Positions 24,772-34,562 of a stretch of 36,707 nucleotides of DNA are shown here, piece by piece. The DNA lies in contig JACQDL010000001.1 in the NCBI GenBank assembly GCA_016201065.1, positions 1-36,707 of the forward strand, written 5' to 3'. The position numbers and the translations under genes are program-made. The notes below the pieces were generated by a model. That model searched no databases, was not told the DNA's origin, and saw nothing but the letters and a program-made list of their open reading frames with translations. Origin of the DNA: Actinomycetota bacterium. GTDB lineage: Bacteria; Actinomycetota; Actinomycetes; Mycobacteriales; JACQDL01. Numbering within the stretch: the stretch's first letter is position 1; each line of letters begins with the position of its first letter.

Positions 24772-25257
24772 TCATTGATCCGGGCCGGCTCCCGTTGCGG
24801 TGCCGGCCCGGGCCCGGGAGGCGAGCAGGCCCGCCGGCCGGCAGGTGGCACACGCCGTGAACCCGGACCGCGCGGCCTCGGCCACCGGTAGCGGCACGGT
24901 TTCGCGGCCGGCCAGGTGAGGGCAGCCCGGCAGGTGAAAGCGGGGATGCCCGTCGACCACCAGGACCTCGGCGGCCAGCCCGTCAACCAGCGTCCGGTCG
25001 GCCGCCGACACGTCCTCCGCAGCCGGCTCGGCAGCCGCCGAGGTGTCCCCGGCGGGGACCGAGCCTGCCGTGCCCGGTCCCTGCCGATCCGACTGCCCGC
25101 CGGCCCTGCGGCGCTGGCGGACCGACCACACCTGCACCCCACCGGCGAGCAGGCTCGCCCCGATCGCGGCCCAGACCAACCCCAGGCTCGCCGCGAACAG
25201 GTTCGTGCCGAGCAACGCCGCCGAGAGCAGTACGAGCAGCAGGCTGAGCGGGATCAC
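24772..25257 (-). CDS. Small membrane protein with C-terminal His/Cys motif
   Basis: This is a 161-aa protein. Two hydrophobic segments at residues 2-17 and 20-40 are followed by a basic, then Ala/Gly/Asp-rich, linker and a compact ~50-residue domain: VVDGHPRFHLPGCPHL..GFTACATCRP. The His/Cys spacing recalls the small Cys-rich metal-binding fold seen at the start of Ada; metal binding is only inferred. GTG 25257 begins at the first hydrophobic segment and has only a weak ribosome site. It lies 64 bp downstream of wag31 in the same orientation, at the end of the division cluster. Confidence 0.72.
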   Translation of the reverse strand: MIPLSLLLVLLSAALLGTNLFAASLGLVWAAIGASLLAGGVQVWSVRQRRRAGGQSDRQGPGTAGSVPAGDTSAAAEPAAEDVSAADRTLVDGLAAEVLVVDGHPRFHLPGCPHLAGRETVPLPVAEAARSGFTACATCRPAGLLASRARAGTATGAGPDQ

Positions 25258-25321
25258 TGACCGACCCCATGCCGCCGTACCGGTCCAGCCACCGCACCGG
25301 CGACCTCCGGAAGGCAACCGC

Positions 25322-26065
25322 TCAGCGAGTGCTCTCCTGGGCGGTCCTGCCGTAGGGCGAGCCGTAACCGGCACCGGCGCCAACGGCGTTCTGGGCCGCC
25401 TGGGCCGGCTCGGCGGAGGCCCTGCTGTCCAGATCCCGGAGCTGGGTCTCCAGGTAGGACTTCAGTCGCGTCCGGTACTCCCGCTCGAAGGTACGGAGCT
25501 CCTCGATCCGCTTCTCCAGGATGGTCTTCTTGTGCTCCAGCCCGCTGATCAGCTCAGCGTGCTTGCGCTCGGCGTCGGCGACCATGGCCTGGGCCTTGGC
25601 CCTGGCGTCCCGCTCCATCGCGTCCGAGCGGGTCCGGGCGTCCACGAGCACCGAGTCGGCCTTGACCCGGGACTCCGACACCAGCTGTTCGGACCTCGTC
25701 CGCGCCTCACCGACGAGCCGGTCAGCCTCGGTCTTGGCGTCCGCGACGTACTTCTCCGCCGTCTCCTGGGCGAGGGCCAGCATCTTCACCGCCTGGCCGT
25801 GATCCGGTCCGGAGTCCGGTCCGGCCATCGACGGCGGAGCGTTCATCGACAGCGGCGGTGGACCGCCCATGGACATCGGCTGGCCGGGTTTGGACTGCAG
25901 GTCGTCGACCTGGGCCTTGAGGTCGTTGTTCTCCTCGATCAACCGAGCAAGCTCGGCCTCGATGAGGTCGAGGAACGCGTCCACCTCGTCCTCGTCGTAC
26001 CCGCGCTTGCCAATGGGTGGCTTCTTGAACGCCACGTTGTGCACGTCAGCGGGGGTCAGCGGCAT
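25322..26065 (-). CDS. wag31: Polar growth determinant DivIVA/Wag31
   Basis: This is a 247-aa coiled-coil protein that binds curved membrane at cell poles and recruits wall-synthesis machinery. The N-terminal lipid-binding domain MPLTPADVHNVAFKKPPIGK is followed by the first coil (EDEVDAFLDLIEAELARLIEENNDLKAQV). A Pro/Met/Gly-rich linker (about 58-85) and a long second coil (90-215) come next. The tail has QNAVGAGAGYG. ATG 26065 has GAGGTGATC 5 nt upstream. It probably has its own promoter in the 79-bp gap after yggT (TTGGCA-N18-TACCGA is a possible match). Confidence 0.96.
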   Translation of the reverse strand: MPLTPADVHNVAFKKPPIGKRGYDEDEVDAFLDLIEAELARLIEENNDLKAQVDDLQSKPGQPMSMGGPPPLSMNAPPSMAGPDSGPDHGQAVKMLALAQETAEKYVADAKTEADRLVGEARTRSEQLVSESRVKADSVLVDARTRSDAMERDARAKAQAMVADAERKHAELISGLEHKKTILEKRIEELRTFEREYRTRLKSYLETQLRDLDSRASAEPAQAAQNAVGAGAGYGSPYGRTAQESTR

Positions 26066-26144
26066 CTGATCACCTCGAGAGGAGTGTGGACATGGTCGGT
26101 ACCGGTCTGCTGCTCATACTGCCAACCTTCCGGCCGTCGCTCTA

Positions 26145-26429
26145 TCAAGATGCTGGGATCACACCCATCAAGATGTAGAGCGCGACCAGGAGCACCATGA
26201 ACCCCAGATCGATGTTCAAGTTTCCCAGACGCAGCGGCGGGATCACCCGCCGCAGTGCCTTGAGGGGTGGGTCGGTCATTGAGTAGACCACCTCGAGGCC
26301 CACCGCGACGACTCCGGAGGGGCGCCAGCTCCGTGCGAAGACCCTGACCCACTCGACCACGAGGCGCGCAAAGAGCAGCAACACATACGCGAAGAGAACA
26401 AAATGGATCAAACTCCACAAACTAGCCAC
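26145..26429 (-). CDS. YggT-family membrane protein
   Basis: This is a 94-aa protein with two membrane segments (about 5-25 and 70-90) joined by the family loop, which includes YSMTDPPLKALRRVIPPLRLGNLNIDLGF. YggT proteins occur between sepF and divIVA in Gram-positive division clusters and are implicated in osmotic tolerance or septum function, without a defined activity. GTG 26429 has GAGGAT about 6 nt upstream and lies 13 bp after sepF. Confidence 0.92.
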   Translation of the reverse strand: MASLWSLIHFVLFAYVLLLFARLVVEWVRVFARSWRPSGVVAVGLEVVYSMTDPPLKALRRVIPPLRLGNLNIDLGFMVLLVALYILMGVIPAS

Positions 26430-26442
26430 AAGTATCCTCGGG

Positions 26443-26922
26443 TCAACTCTGGTTGAAGAACCCGCCCTCGGCGATGCGGGCCTTGTCCTCGGCGGTGACG
26501 TCGATGTTCTGCGGAGACAGCAGGAACACCTTGTTCGTCACGCGCTCGATGGTGCCACGAAGTCCGAAGGTCAGCCCCACCGCGAAGTCAACCAGCCGCT
26601 TTGCGTCGTTGTTGTCCATCTCCGTGAGGTTCATGATCACTGGCACGCCCTCGCGGAAATGCTCCCCCACCGTCCGGGCCTCGTTGTAGGTGCGCGGGTG
26701 CAGCGTCGTGATCCGGTAGGGGTGCGGGGCGTCGTCGTACCCGATGTCGTGCGCCGCCGGGGTCTCCTCCCATGCGCGGACCGACCGCTCGCGGCGAACC
26801 GGCATGACGGGCGCCTCCGCCGGGTAGTCGTCGTAGTCGTCGTAGTCCCCGGCGTCGTGAGGCCGCTCATCATCCTCGACGAGGCCGAGATAGATCCCCA
26901 TCTTGCGCATCGCGCCGGCCAT
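26443..26922 (-). CDS. sepF: Cell division protein SepF
   Basis: The product is 159 aa. The N-terminal [17 protein letters not shown] is the membrane-targeting amphipathic helix. An acidic linker with repeated DYDDYDDYP (about 28-36) follows, then the SepF core from about 75 ([45 protein letters not shown]). It anchors FtsZ to the membrane. ATG 26922 has GAGGAGG upstream; ATG 26910 would still keep the helix. It follows yggS by 41 bp. Confidence 0.95.
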   Translation of the reverse strand: MAGAMRKMGIYLGLVEDDERPHDAGDYDDYDDYPAEAPVMPVRRERSVRAWEETPAAHDIGYDDAPHPYRITTLHPRTYNEARTVGEHFREGVPVIMNLTEMDNNDAKRLVDFAVGLTFGLRGTIERVTNKVFLLSPQNIDVTAEDKARIAEGGFFNQS

Positions 26923-26963
26923 CGAGGCGCCCTCCTCGGTTCTCCCGATCCCTCCTGCCGACA

Positions 26964-27731
26964 TTACCGGACCAAGCTCGGCCGGCCGCCCAACAACGCG
27001 GTTCCGACACGCAGGTGTGTCGCTCCGAACCGGACGGCCAGCTCCAGGTCGCCGCTCATGCCGGCCGACACCATGGTCGCCGCGGGATGCTCGGCGCGCA
27101 ACCGGGCCGCCACCTCGGCCAGTCGCGCGAACGCCGGCTCCGGGTCGACGCCGAGCGGTGCGACCGCCATCAGCCCAGCCAGCCGCAGGTGCGTCGAGCG
27201 CACGACGGCCTCCGCAAGCGCCAGTATCCACCGCGGCGCCGCGCCGCCGCGGCCAGGCAACGACCCCGCCGCGGGCCCGGACACCTCGACCCCGGACGCC
27301 TCAGCCTCGGACAGGTCGACCTGCAGCAACACCGGCAGTGGCCGGTCCCGGACCCGCCCCGCGGCCGCGTCCAGCGCGTCGACCAGCTCGGGCCGGTCGA
27401 CGGTGTGCACGAAATCCGCGTACCGCACGACGCTGCGCGCCTTGTTCCGCTGGAGCTGGCCGATGAAGTGCCACGCCAGACCGGTCAGGTCGGTCAGCTC
27501 CGCGGCCTTGACGCGGGCCTCCTGGTCGCGGTTCTCGCCGACATCTGCGATCCCCAGGCTCGCCAGCCGGCGCAGGTCCGGCGCCGGAAAATGCTTCGTG
27601 ACCGCGATGAGCGTCACCGAGTCCGGCTCGCGCCCCGCGGCGGTGCAGGCCCGGGTGACCCGGTCGCGGACGGCCGCGAGGTTGGCCGACAGCTCGGCCA
27701 GGCGCTGGTCGCCGGTCAGCTCCGCAGCCAC
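26964..27731 (-). CDS. YggS/PLPBP-family pyridoxal phosphate homeostasis protein
   Basis: This is a 255-aa TIM-barrel PLP carrier without known catalysis, which buffers vitamin B6 and amino acid pools. The PLP lysine is K46 in [10 protein letters not shown]. The conserved [31 protein letters not shown] and [22 protein letters not shown] follow. GTG 27731 overlaps the pgeF gene by 16 bp, so the two are coupled. The frame upstream lies within pgeF and is not real. Confidence 0.94.
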   Translation of the reverse strand: MAAELTGDQRLAELSANLAAVRDRVTRACTAAGREPDSVTLIAVTKHFPAPDLRRLASLGIADVGENRDQEARVKAAELTDLTGLAWHFIGQLQRNKARSVVRYADFVHTVDRPELVDALDAAAGRVRDRPLPVLLQVDLSEAEASGVEVSGPAAGSLPGRGGAAPRWILALAEAVVRSTHLRLAGLMAVAPLGVDPEPAFARLAEVAARLRAEHPAATMVSAGMSGDLELAVRFGATHLRVGTALLGGRPSLVR

Positions 27732-28423
27732 ACCAGCCCCGCCTGCCTGCCGGTGACGCCGTCGCGCCGGTAGCTGAACAGCTCCCCGTCCTCGGCGGTA
27801 CACCGGGAATCGCGATGGACCTCGGTGACCCCATGATCGACAAGCTGACGCGCCAGACCGGCCCGCAGGTCGAGCCCGGCGGTGCCCTGCCCGGTCCGGC
27901 ACGCCGATCCCGGCAGCTGGCTGTCCACCTCGTCGCGCAGCTCGGGGGGGACCTCGTAGCACCCACCGCAGATGGCCGGGCCGAGCACCACCCGCAGCCT
28001 CGCCGGCTCCGCGCCGAGCCGGACCATCGCGGCGAGGACCAGCGGCACGATCCCCGCCGCGGCACCCACCCGCCCGACGTGGGAAGCGCCGACGACCCCG
28101 GCGACCGGGTCGGCGAACAGCACCGGGACGCAGTCCGCCACCAGCACGGCCAGGGCCAGCTCGGGCACCGCGGTGATCACCGCATCGGTGTCCGGCACGG
28201 CGCCGGCCGCGGCCTGGTCCATCAGGGCGATCCTGGTGCCGTGGACCTGGTTGAGCCACACCACCCGATCCACCGGGAGCCCGACCTCGCGGGCCAGCTC
28301 AGCCCGGTTGGCCGCGACCGCGCCCGGATCGTCGCCGACCTGATGCCCGACGTTGCGCTCGTGGTACGGCGGCCGGCTCAGGCCGCCTCGGCGCGTCGTG
28401 AACGCCGTGGCCACCTCGAACAC
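27716..28423 (-). CDS. pgeF: Peptidoglycan editing factor PgeF (YfiH/laccase-domain)
   Basis: This is a 235-aa multicopper-oxidase-like (laccase-domain) protein. Family members remove L-Ser-containing muropeptide errors or act as purine nucleoside phosphorylases. The metal-site residues are visible: the His in NQVHG, the Cys in VADCVPV and the His in GASHVGRVG. The last motif usually reads AHAGWRG, so W-R is replaced here while the ligand His is kept. GTG 28423 is the start; it lies 45 bp downstream of ftsZ and belongs to the same run. Confidence 0.9.
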   Translation of the reverse strand: MFEVATAFTTRRGGLSRPPYHERNVGHQVGDDPGAVAANRAELAREVGLPVDRVVWLNQVHGTRIALMDQAAAGAVPDTDAVITAVPELALAVLVADCVPVLFADPVAGVVGASHVGRVGAAAGIVPLVLAAMVRLGAEPARLRVVLGPAICGGCYEVPPELRDEVDSQLPGSACRTGQGTAGLDLRAGLARQLVDHGVTEVHRDSRCTAEDGELFSYRRDGVTGRQAGLVWLRS

Positions 28424-28468
28424 GAAGATCCCTCACCTGAGAACGTCGACGGGACGGCGCGCGGCCGC

Positions 28469-29602
28469 CTACGGCTTGAGGAAGTCCGGCACATCCAGGT
28501 CGTCGTCGTACTCCATCGCCCGGCGCGCCTGTCCCGGTACCGGCGCGCCCGCGGTACCGGGCCGACCGGCCTGCCGGGCCGGCGGAGTGATCGGCCCGAG
28601 CGGCTGGCCGGTCGACTGCTCGGCACGGCGGGGCACGTCGACCCGCTTCTTCGGCTGACCACCGTCGAACCCCGCCGCGATCACGGTGACCCGCACCTCG
28701 TCACCGAGCGCGTCGTCGATCACGGCGCCGAAGATGATGTTGGCGTCCGGATGCGCCGAGTCCGCGACCAGCGAGGCCGCCTCGTTGATCTCGAACAGGC
28801 CGAGGTCGGACCCGCCGGAGATGGACAGCAGCACGCCGTGCGCACCCTCCATGCTCGCCTCCAGCAACGGGCTGGCCACGGCAATCTCGGCCGCGGCCAG
28901 CGCCCGGTTGTCGCCACGCGCCGATCCGATCCCCATCAGCGCACTGCCCGCGCCACTCATCACGGACTTCACGTCGGCGAAGTCCAGGTTGATCAAACCC
29001 GGGGTGGTGATCAGGTCGGTGATGCCCTGCACACCGGAGAGCAGCACCTGGTCGGCCGACTTGAACGCCTCCATGACGCTGACGTTGCGGTCGGAGATCT
29101 GGAGCAGCCGATCGTTGGGGATGACGATCAGGGTGTCGCACTCGTTCCGGAGCTCCTCGATGCCCTGCTCGGCCTGCTGCGCCCGCCGCTTGCCCTCGAA
29201 CGAGAACGGCCGGGTCACCACGCCGATGGTGAGCGCGCCGAGCTTGCGGGAGATCGCGGCGACGACGGGTGCACCACCGGTGCCCGTGCCACCGCCCTCC
29301 CCCGCCGTCACGAACACCATGTCGGCGCCCTTGATGACCTCTTCGATCTCGTCCTTGTGGTCCTCGGCGGCCTTGCGGCCGACCTCGGGGTTGGCGCCGG
29401 CGCCGAGGCCACGGGTGAGCTCCCGGCCCACGTCCAGCTTGACATCGGCGTCGCTCATCAGCAGCGCCTGCGCGTCGGTGTTGATCGCGATGAACTCAAC
29501 GCCCTTGAGCCCGACCTCGATCATCCGGTTGACGGCGTTGACGCCACCACCGCCGACGCCAACGACCTTGATGACCGCGAGGTAGTTGTGCGGGGGTGTC
29601 AC
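28469..29602 (-). CDS. ftsZ: Cell division GTPase FtsZ
   Basis: This is a 377-aa tubulin-like protein forming the Z-ring. The GTP site includes [15 protein letters not shown] (13-27) and the signature GGGTGTGG (103-110), with the T7 loop NLDFADVK for GTP hydrolysis. The C-terminal peptide [11 protein letters not shown] is the docking tail for SepF and other partners. GTG 29602 has AGGGAA upstream. The frame upstream of it is not conserved. A 272-bp gap to ftsQ carries its promoter. Confidence 0.97.
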   Translation of the reverse strand: MTPPHNYLAVIKVVGVGGGGVNAVNRMIEVGLKGVEFIAINTDAQALLMSDADVKLDVGRELTRGLGAGANPEVGRKAAEDHKDEIEEVIKGADMVFVTAGEGGGTGTGGAPVVAAISRKLGALTIGVVTRPFSFEGKRRAQQAEQGIEELRNECDTLIVIPNDRLLQISDRNVSVMEAFKSADQVLLSGVQGITDLITTPGLINLDFADVKSVMSGAGSALMGIGSARGDNRALAAAEIAVASPLLEASMEGAHGVLLSISGGSDLGLFEINEAASLVADSAHPDANIIFGAVIDDALGDEVRVTVIAAGFDGGQPKKRVDVPRRAEQSTGQPLGPITPPARQAGRPGTAGAPVPGQARRAMEYDDDLDVPDFLKP

Positions 29603-29713
29603 GGCTGGTTTCCCTCTCGGCGGGCGGTTCGACGCTGCGGTAACGCTATGACCGGCTGGCCACGGCGGCGAGACCACCGGTCGACGGACGAAACCGTCGG
29701 CCCGGCACCCTCA

Positions 29714-29747
29714 CCCTCAGGTAGACCCTTATCGTTATGTCAACCTG
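29714..29747 (-). promoter_or_regulatory. ftsZ promoter region with 30-bp imperfect palindrome
   Basis: A perfect -35 TTGACA lies on the minus strand at 29743-29738, with TGAGGG (29719-29714) as a poor -10 candidate at 18-bp spacing. The -35 is embedded in an inverted repeat with arms CAGGTTGAC and GTCTACCTG (29747-29718, 8 of 9 pairs). The rest of the 272-bp ftsQ-ftsZ gap shows no gene. Division clusters of actinobacteria often boost ftsZ from a promoter here. Confidence 0.5.
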
Positions 29748-29874
29748 AGCACCAGCCGGACACTAGGTGCGACACTGGCATCGAGCAAGGACGCGCTCGG
29801 CGTGTCGGTGAAGTTGGGCACGTCCCGACGTTCCGCCATCCGGTGCCACCGTGCGTGGCCCACCCCGCCACCAC

Positions 29875-30543
29875 TCAACGCACCACCGCGACCGACGGGG
29901 TGCTCACGTCATACATCGAGCCGGGCCTGGCAAGCAGCACGGCGAGCACCCGCGCCTTGAGCGCGCTGTCATCCGCACCACCCCAGACGACCGTCCGGCC
30001 GTCTCGCAGACCGAGGGTCACCGAATACCCCGTTGGCGCCTCGACCACGCTCACCTTCGCCCTGATCGCCGACGGTAGCGCACCGAGCACGGTCAGGGCA
30101 GCCCGGCCCGCCAGCCCGATCTGGTGCGGATGCACGAGCACCAACCGGGGAAGCGTGGCCGGCACCACCTTGACCCGCTCGAACAGCACTCCGTCGACAT
30201 CGACCAACCACAGGGCCGGGCCGTCCGGCACGACCGCGACCGGCGAGCGCTCCACGACGTCGATGCGGGCCGTCGCGGGCCAAGCCCGGCTGACCCGAAC
30301 GTGCGCGACACCGGGGAGCCGGCCGACCCGGCCGGCGATGCCGGACACATCGAGCCGTGCCAGCGGGTCACCCAGCGGCACGGCGGCGGCCCGCTGCACG
30401 GTCTCGACGGTCACCGTCCCGGTCACACCGTTGACCACCACGTGCCGGACGCCGAACACGCCGGTGAAGCCAACCACCCAGCCGGCGGCCACGAGCAGCA
30501 CCGCGCCCGCGGTCAGCGGCACCAACGGCCGCCTTCCGGTCAC
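29875..30543 (-). CDS. ftsQ: Cell division protein FtsQ/DivIB
   Basis: This is a 222-aa bitopic membrane protein with a very short cytoplasmic tail (about 8 residues), one membrane helix (about 10-30), then the extracytoplasmic POTRA domain (VFGVRHVVVNGVTGTVTVETV) and beta domain (RIDVVERSPVAVVPDGPALWLVDVDGVLF). It links the Z-ring to septal synthases. GTG 30543 overlaps the murC stop (GTGA). Most actinobacterial FtsQ have longer N-terminal tails; no alternative start is evident. Confidence 0.93.
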   Translation of the reverse strand: MTGRRPLVPLTAGAVLLVAAGWVVGFTGVFGVRHVVVNGVTGTVTVETVQRAAAVPLGDPLARLDVSGIAGRVGRLPGVAHVRVSRAWPATARIDVVERSPVAVVPDGPALWLVDVDGVLFERVKVVPATLPRLVLVHPHQIGLAGRAALTVLGALPSAIRAKVSVVEAPTGYSVTLGLRDGRTVVWGGADDSALKARVLAVLLARPGSMYDVSTPSVAVVR

Positions 30544-31955
30544 GGGTCCACCTCCGCCAGCAGGCTCAGCACCTCCGGGCCGATCATCGTCACGTCACCC
30601 GCGCCCATGGTGATCACGAGATCGCCGGGCCGGGCCCGCCGGGCCAGCTCCCCGGCGACCGCCGACCACGATGGCTCGAACCGCACCCGATCGGCCGGAA
30701 GCGGCACCGCGGCGGCGACCGTTCCACCGGTGACCCCGGGAATGGGGTCCTCGCGAGCCCCGTAGACCTCCATCACGACGACCTCGTCGGCCAGCCCCAG
30801 GGCCAGCCCGAAGTCCTGGGCGAACGCCTGTGTCCGGCTGTACAGGTGGGGCTGGAACGCCACCACGAGCCGTCCGTCGCCCGCCACCACCCGGGCGGCC
30901 GCGAGCTGCGCCGCGATCTCGGTCGGGTGGTGGGCGTAGTCGTCATAGACCCGGACCCCGGCCAGCTGGCCGCGCAGCTCGAACCTGCGGTGCACACCGC
31001 GGAAGCCGGCGAGGCCGGCCACCAGCCTGTCGAACGGAAGGCCGAGCTCAAGGCCGGTCAGCAACGCGGCCGCCGAGTTCGCGGCCATGTGTCGTCCGGT
31101 CACCGGGATCAGCACCTCACCCAGCGGGCGGCCGCCGAGAGCCGCGGTGTAGCTGGTGCCGGTCGCCTCCACGGTCACGTCGATCAGCCGGAGGTCGGCT
31201 CCCTCGGACTCGCCGTAGCTGCGCACCCGGCAGGGGGCCAGCCGAGCCAGCGCGGCCGCGCCCGGGTCGTCGGCGCAGACGATGAGGAACCCCTCCGCCG
31301 CGATCAGCTGGACGAACCGTTCGAACGCCGCCGTCACCGCCTCCGCCGTGCCGTGCTGGTCGAGGTGGTCGGCCTCGACGTTGGTGACCACGGCCGCGTG
31401 CGGCGAGAGCAGGAGGAAGGACCCGTCGGACTCGTCCGCCTCCGCGATGAACAGCTCCCCGGTTCCGTGGTGGGCGTTCGAACCGGACTCGTTGAGATCG
31501 CCACCAATGGCGAACGACGGGTCCACCCCGGCGGCCTGCGCGCCGACGGTCAGCATCGACGTGGTCGTGGACTTGCCGTGCGTCCCGGCGATCGCCACAC
31601 CGAGCCGGCCGGACATGAGTGCGGCGAGCGCGGCCGCCCGGGGCAGCACCCGGATGCCCTGCTCCCGGGCCCGCACCAGCTCCGGGTTGTCCGCCCGGAT
31701 GGCGGTGGAGACCACCACGGTGTCGACGCCGTCGAGGTGCTGCGCGTCGTGCCCCACGTGCACGGTCGCTCCGAGTGCGCGCAGCGCCACCAGCGTCCGG
31801 GACTCCTTCGCGTCGCTACCGGACACCGGGATACCCCGGGCCAGCATGATCCGCGCGATGCCACTCATCCCGACCCCACCGACCCCGACGAAGTGCACCC
31901 GACCGAGCCCGGCCACCCCGCCCGGGATCAGGACCTCGTTCGGGTGCAGCGTCAT
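30540..31955 (-). CDS. murC: UDP-N-acetylmuramate-L-alanine ligase
   Basis: This 471-aa ATP-dependent ligase adds L-Ala to UDP-MurNAc. Landmarks are HFVGVGGVGMSGIA for UDP binding, GTHGKSTTT for ATP, EADESDGSF, NVEADHLDQHG, and the C-terminal-domain motif YDDYAHHPTE. ATG 31955 has GAGGAGG 7 nt upstream. The longer frame to 32171 lies inside murG and is rejected. It begins 19 bp after murG. Confidence 0.97.
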   Translation of the reverse strand: MTLHPNEVLIPGGVAGLGRVHFVGVGGVGMSGIARIMLARGIPVSGSDAKESRTLVALRALGATVHVGHDAQHLDGVDTVVVSTAIRADNPELVRAREQGIRVLPRAAALAALMSGRLGVAIAGTHGKSTTTSMLTVGAQAAGVDPSFAIGGDLNESGSNAHHGTGELFIAEADESDGSFLLLSPHAAVVTNVEADHLDQHGTAEAVTAAFERFVQLIAAEGFLIVCADDPGAAALARLAPCRVRSYGESEGADLRLIDVTVEATGTSYTAALGGRPLGEVLIPVTGRHMAANSAAALLTGLELGLPFDRLVAGLAGFRGVHRRFELRGQLAGVRVYDDYAHHPTEIAAQLAAARVVAGDGRLVVAFQPHLYSRTQAFAQDFGLALGLADEVVVMEVYGAREDPIPGVTGGTVAAAVPLPADRVRFEPSWSAVAGELARRARPGDLVITMGAGDVTMIGPEVLSLLAEVDP

Positions 31956-31974
31956 CGATGGCCTCCTCGCGGCG

Positions 31975-33102
31975 TCAGCGGTCGGGGTCGTCGGCGAGCG
32001 CCGAGCCGCCGGCCCGTTCGGCGGCGGCCAGCACCAGCTTGGCCAGGGTGACGTCCGCGTCCCGGCGTCCGTGACTGGCTGCGCCTCGCGACATCTCGGC
32101 GAGCCGAGCCGGGTCGGCAAGGACCGGGACCAGCGTCGTCGTGATCCATTCCGAGGACAGGATCGCATCATCGACCAGCAGGCCGCCGCCTGAGTCCACG
32201 ATGGGCTGCGCGTTCAGCCGCTGTTCGCCGTTGCCGTGCGGCAGCGGGACGTACGCCGCCGGGAGACCGACCGCGGCCAGCTCCGCGCAGGTCACCGCCC
32301 CGGACCGGCACAGCACCAGGTCGGCGGCCGCGTACGCGAGATCCATCCGCTCCAGGTAGGGCAACACCACATAGGGTGGCCCCCCGGCGGACTCCTGTAC
32401 CGCGATGGCGTTCTTCTTCCCGATCGCGTGCAGCACCTGCACCCCGGCCCGGGCGAGCTCCGGGGCAGCGGCGGACACCGCGGCGTTCAGCGAGCGGGCG
32501 CCCTGCGATCCGCCGGTGACCAGCAAGGTTGGCCGCTCCGGATCGAGCCCGAAGTGCTCGCGGGCCGCGCGCCGGGTGCCGGCCCGGTCCAGCTCGGCGA
32601 TCGCCGGGCGCAGTGGCATGCCCACCACCTCGGCGCCGGGCAGCGGCGTGCCCGGCATGGTGACCGCGACCGCGACCGCGAACCGGGCACCGATCTTGTT
32701 CGCCACACCCGGCAGCGGGTTCTGCTCGTGCACCACCAGCGGAATCCGCTGCCGCCGGGCCGCGAGGTAGGCGGGGAGCGCGACGTACCCGCCGAAGCCG
32801 ACCACGACGTCGGCGCCGACGCTCCGGAGCAGCTCCCCGGTGCGGGCAACCGCCGCCCGCACCCGAAACGGCAGCCGGAGCAGGTCGCCCGACGGCTTGC
32901 GGGGCAACGGCACGGCGGGGATGAGCGCCAGGTCGTAGCCGCGGGCCGGCACGAGGATCGTTTCCAGCCCACGCTCGGTGCCCAGCGCGGTGATCTGCAC
33001 GGACGGGTCCAGCCTGCGCAGCGCGTCCGCGGTAGCCAGCGCCGGTTCGATGTGGCCGGCGCTGCCACCCCCCGCCAGCACGACGTGCGGCGATCGCGTC
33101 AT
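31975..33102 (-). CDS. murG: UDP-GlcNAc:lipid I transferase MurG
   Basis: This is a 375-aa GT-B glycosyltransferase converting lipid I to lipid II at the inner membrane face. The N-terminal [13 protein letters not shown] loop, [40 protein letters not shown] and the nucleotide-binding [17 protein letters not shown] are all present. The ATG at 33102 overlaps the ftsW stop (ATGA). Confidence 0.97.
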   Translation of the reverse strand: MTRSPHVVLAGGGSAGHIEPALATADALRRLDPSVQITALGTERGLETILVPARGYDLALIPAVPLPRKPSGDLLRLPFRVRAAVARTGELLRSVGADVVVGFGGYVALPAYLAARRQRIPLVVHEQNPLPGVANKIGARFAVAVAVTMPGTPLPGAEVVGMPLRPAIAELDRAGTRRAAREHFGLDPERPTLLVTGGSQGARSLNAAVSAAAPELARAGVQVLHAIGKKNAIAVQESAGGPPYVVLPYLERMDLAYAAADLVLCRSGAVTCAELAAVGLPAAYVPLPHGNGEQRLNAQPIVDSGGGLLVDDAILSSEWITTTLVPVLADPARLAEMSRGAASHGRRDADVTLAKLVLAAAERAGGSALADDPDR

Positions 33103-34562
33103 GGTCTCCTAGCTTTCCGATTGGTCCCGTACGTGCCGGTTGGCGCCAACCGCCCGCTTCCACCCGGTGCGTTCGGCGCGGTCGGGCCAACAGAACGTAC
33201 CGGACGCGGACCGGACCGGACCGGGACGGTGGCCCCCGCCGACCTGGCCTGCCGCGGCGGCCCCGCCGCACGGCCGGGCTGGCGCGGCGCCGGGCGGGGT
33301 CGCGGTGACCGAAGGGGCGGCGGGGACGGTGCCCGCGGCACGTACGGGCTCGGCGCCGGCAGGCCGAGCCAGCGTGCCGTCCGGGAGGCGCGGCGTGCGG
33401 TCAGGTGCGCGATGGCGGCCGGCTCGTGCCGGGCGAACGAGGCGAGCATGCCGAGCACGAACAGGGTGACCACCAGCGACGTGCCGCCGAAGGAGATCAG
33501 CGGCAGCGGGATACCGGTCACCGGGAGCAGCCCTGTGACGTACCCCATGTTGATCACAGCCTGGCCGGACAACCACACGGTGCTCGCCCCGGCGACGAGC
33601 TGACAGAACGGGTCCACGCTGCGGCGCGCGATCCGCATCCCGGTGTAGGCCAGCGTGGCGAACAACGCGAGGACGATCAGGCAGCCGACCAGCCCGAGCT
33701 CCTCGCCGAGGATCGCGAAGATGTAGTCGGTGTGGGCGTTGGGCAGCGGCCCCCACTTCTGCCGGCTCTGCCCGAGCCCGACGCCGAACCACCCCCCCGA
33801 GGCGAGCGAGTACAGGCCCTGGACCGCCTGGTAACCCTCGTCACTGGCGTGCGCGAACGGGTCCAGAAAGCCGGTCAGCCGGTCCGCCCGGTACGGCGAG
33901 ACCACGATCAGCAGCAGGACGGCCAGCACCGCGCCGGCGCCCATCGTGCCGAACAGCCGGAGCGGCGCACCGACCGTCCACAGCAGGCCGAAGAGCCCGA
34001 CCACGAAGCAGAGCGTGGTGCCCAGGTCGGGCTCGAGCATGACCAGGCCACAGAGCACGGCCACCACGGGGACCAGCGGCACCAGCAGATGCCGCCACTC
34101 GCCCAGCATCCGTTCCTTGCGCACGAGCAGGGCGGCCCCCCAGAGCACGAAGGCCAGCTTCGCCGGCTCGGAGGGCTGGATCTGGACCGGGCCCAGGTCG
34201 ATCCACCGCCGCGAGCCGCCGACCAGCACGCCGAGCCCGGGCACCAGCACGACGGTCAGCGCCACGACCGACGCCAGCAGGGCCGGGTAGGCGACCGCAT
34301 GATAGGCCCGGGGCGGCAGCCGTACCCCCAGCCAGAACACCGGGACGCCGATGGCAACCCACATGAGCTGCTTCTTGAACACGCCGTAGGTGGAACCCAG
34401 GGTCAGGTAGGAGTCGACCATCGACGCCGAGGCGACCATGACCAGGCCGATCAGCAGCAGCAGAGCGCCGGTGACCAGCACCAGGTGCAGGGAGGTCATC
34501 GGGCGGTCGAGGACCGCGCCGGCACGCTGTGTGCTGCGCCGCCGCCGGGACGGCCCGGTCAT
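33099..34562 (-). CDS. ftsW: Septal peptidoglycan polymerase FtsW (SEDS)
   Basis: This is a 487-aa SEDS glycosyltransferase with ten membrane segments, which polymerises lipid II at the septum with a class B PBP partner. Family motifs are [71 protein letters not shown] (with the catalytic Asp after the FLDPF turn), and [18 protein letters not shown]. The ~90-residue C-terminal tail is Pro/Arg/Ser-rich and cytoplasmic. The ATG overlaps the murD stop. Confidence 0.96.
   Translation of the reverse strand: MTGPSRRRRSTQRAGAVLDRPMTSLHLVLVTGALLLLIGLVMVASASMVDSYLTLGSTYGVFKKQLMWVAIGVPVFWLGVRLPPRAYHAVAYPALLASVVALTVVLVPGLGVLVGGSRRWIDLGPVQIQPSEPAKLAFVLWGAALLVRKERMLGEWRHLLVPLVPVVAVLCGLVMLEPDLGTTLCFVVGLFGLLWTVGAPLRLFGTMGAGAVLAVLLLIVVSPYRADRLTGFLDPFAHASDEGYQAVQGLYSLASGGWFGVGLGQSRQKWGPLPNAHTDYIFAILGEELGLVGCLIVLALFATLAYTGMRIARRSVDPFCQLVAGASTVWLSGQAVINMGYVTGLLPVTGIPLPLISFGGTSLVVTLFVLGMLASFARHEPAAIAHLTARRASRTARWLGLPAPSPYVPRAPSPPPLRSPRPRPAPRQPGRAAGPPRQARSAGATVPVRSGPRPVRSVGPTAPNAPGGSGRLAPTGTYGTNRKARRP

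Noticed and set aside
24764-24786. CCGGGCC at both sides of the ileS stop as a terminator hairpin
   Set aside because: The two copies are in direct, not inverted, orientation and cannot form a stem.
26821-26850. Short repeated triplets (GTC GTC GTA) suggesting a microsatellite
   Set aside because: They encode the acidic DYDDYDDYP linker of SepF, a normal feature of that protein.
27815-30613. 932-codon open frame on the plus strand across pgeF, ftsZ and ftsQ
   Set aside because: Shadow of minus-strand genes with high third-position GC; no conserved motif and no ribosome site.
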